6,978 bases of DNA from CBDVAK01 sp965371945 (lineage in GTDB: Bacteria; Pseudomonadota; Gammaproteobacteria; Competibacterales; JAHEDQ01), in assembly GCA_965371945.1 (NCBI GenBank), contig CBDVAK010000187.1, forward strand, positions 1 to 6,978, written 5' to 3'. The notes beneath the pieces were generated by a model. It was not told the DNA's origin. It saw only the letters and a list, made by a program, of their open reading frames with translations, and made no database searches. This document shows positions 5,782-6,978 of this stretch, one piece after another. The position numbers and the translations under genes are program-made. How positions within the stretch are numbered: the stretch's first letter is position 1; every line of letters starts with the position of its first letter.

Positions 5782-6978
5782 AGGTCAAACAGTGCCGCCA
5801 GTGTCCCAAGGTCCGACGGGTTCCGTGTCGGAAGTGTTTGCTGCCTTTCTCAGGCTCGGGTTGACCTCGTTCGGTGGCCCCATCGCGCATCTGGCGTATT
5901 TTCGTCGCGAACTGGTCGAGCGGCGTCGCTGGGTTACCGAGGGTGAATTCGCACAGCTACTGGCGCTGTGCCAGTTTCTGCCTGGCCCGGCGAGCAGTCA
6001 GCTTGGATTTGCACTGGGCCTGTTACGCGGCGGCTGGGCCGGTGCGATCGCGGCCTTTCTCGCCTTTACACTTCCGTCCGCAATACTGTTGTTTGTTTTT
6101 GCCGCACTACTGCCGCAACTCGCCGGCACAATTGGCGATGCCGCAATCCACGGGCTCAAGCTGGTTGCACTGGCGGTTGTTGCGCACGCAGTCCTCGGTA
6201 TGTCGCGACAGCTTTGCCCCGATCGTCCCCGCGCGGCGATCGCGACGTTGGCTGCGGTCATACTACTGGTGTTTGGGCAAGCATGGGTGCAGCTGTTGGT
6301 GGTTATTCTGGGTGGTCTCGCGGGCCTGGCTACGTGCCGAAACGTGCAGCCGATTCCCGGTGGGGGTCTGCCGCTGCGTTATGGGCCCGCCCTCGGTTGG
6401 ATACTGGTCGGGGCATTCGCAGTGTTGCTGGCTGGCTTGCCGCTCATCGCAGGGGGCGGGGAGGGGCTTCTCACGATCTTCGAGGCGTTCTATCGCGCGG
6501 GTGCATTGGTGTTCGGCGGCGGGCATGTGGTCCTGCCCCTTCTGGAAGAGTTGGTCGTCGATCCAGGCTGGATTTCCCAGGATGACTTCCTGACTGGATA
6601 CGGCGCCGCACAAGCAGTGCCAGGTCCGATGTTCACCTTTGCGGCGTACCTGGGGGCACGTCTTCCTGGTAGCGACGGAGGCCTCATCGGCGCGATGGTT
6701 TCGATCGCCGCGATCTTCTTGCCCGGATTCCTGCTGCTCGCCGGGGTGCTCCCGCTGTGGCGTGCCATTGCGGGTCGACCCATGGCGGCTCGCGCCATTG
6801 CGGGTGTCAACGCGGCTGTCGTCGGGCTGCTCGGTGCGGCGCTCTACCACCCTGTCTGGACGAGCGCGGTGGATGGGTCGGTGGATGTTGCGGTTGCCCT
6901 TGCGGGCTTTGTCATGTTGGCGGTTTGGCGTGTGTCCGCGATCCTGGTGGTAATCTGGTGCGTGGTGGCAAGTATCAC
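5771..6978 (+). CDS. chrA: Chromate transporter ChrA (CHR family, two-domain form), 3' end missing
   Basis: This is an inner-membrane transporter that exports chromate from the cytoplasm and confers chromate resistance in studied members. From the GTG, 402 full codons are visible with no stop or frameshift. ChrA proteins usually have about 400-450 residues, so only a short tail should be missing. The N-terminal half has LTSFGGPIAHLAYF (S33-P37 core), ELVERRRWV and the FLPGPASSQLG motif (69-79). The C-terminal half repeats the pattern as LVFGGGHVVLPLLEE (246-260) and AQAVPGPMFTF (280-290). The pair of half-motifs FGGP / FGGGH and PGP / PGP marks the duplicated long-chain CHR architecture. Several hydrophobic segments fill the rest. 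The first 24 residues are polar and variable. No chrB-like regulator is visible upstream; the preceding genes are a small ORF and the ATPase. Transport by this protein is inferred from family membership. Confidence 0.93.
   Translation, partial: MRSEGQTVPPVSQGPTGSVSEVFAAFLRLGLTSFGGPIAHLAYFRRELVERRRWVTEGEFAQLLALCQFLPGPASSQLGFALGLLRGGWAGAIAAFLAFTLPSAILLFVFAALLPQLAGTIGDAAIHGLKLVALAVVAHAVLGMSRQLCPDRPRAAIATLAAVILLVFGQAWVQLLVVILGGLAGLATCRNVQPIPGGGLPLRYGPALGWILVGAFAVLLAGLPLIAGGGEGLLTIFEAFYRAGALVFGGGHVVLPLLEELVVDPGWISQDDFLTGYGAAQAVPGPMFTFAAYLGARLPGSDGGLIGAMVSIAAIFLPGFLLLAGVLPLWRAIAGRPMAARAIAGVNAAVVGLLGAALYHPVWTSAVDGSVDVAVALAGFVMLAVWRVSAILVVIWCVVASI

Noticed and set aside
4316..5890. A 524-codon open frame on the - strand covering the whole ATPase gene
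   Set aside because: It is antisense to a gene with clear Walker and DUF4143 motifs. Its product is rich in Arg, Gln, Gly and Ala with no recognisable domain, as expected for a shadow frame in GC-rich coding DNA.
5874..6593. Two + strand frames of 239 and 205 codons over chrA
   Set aside because: They are out-of-frame shadows. The true chrA frame starts at GTG 5771, carries all CHR motifs and stays open to the window edge.

Overview
The window comes from a GC-rich proteobacterium. Every confident gene lies on the + strand, and the gene content (an RND pump with its periplasmic adaptor, and ChrA) fits a Gram-negative, probably a gammaproteobacterium. That lineage is inferred from gene style only; no rRNA or other marker gene is present. 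No tRNA, rRNA, CRISPR array, transposase or phage gene was seen.

Region 1 (1-4043) is the end of a tripartite efflux operon. It holds the 3' part of a periplasmic adaptor (HlyD/AcrA type), followed by a complete 1041-residue RND inner-membrane permease. The permease start overlaps the adaptor stop by 8 bp, so the two are probably translationally coupled. No outer-membrane TolC-like partner is present; it may lie upstream or elsewhere.

Region 2 (4044-4432) is a 389-bp stretch without an intact gene. It carries what reads as the broken C-terminal tail of a class III adenylate/guanylate cyclase domain (homology about 4131-4277, stop 4278-4280). Two perfect inverted repeats follow, just upstream of the next gene. 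The stretch looks like a scar of gene loss or rearrangement.

Region 3 (4433-6978) is a tight cluster. It starts with an AAA_14/DUF4143 ATPase of unknown physiological role. A 46-codon open frame of doubtful status starts inside the ATPase stop codon (ATGA). A two-domain ChrA chromate transporter follows, with a GTG start behind a strong Shine-Dalgarno sequence, and it runs off the right edge. ChrA would export chromate. The RND system exports an unknown substrate. The ATPase has no obvious functional link to either pump, and the overlaps suggest only that it may be co-transcribed with chrA.

The families are all known. The less ordinary points are the cyclase remnant, the possibly structured ATPase leader, the coupled small ORF, and the replacement of the usual proton-relay lysine in the RND permease.
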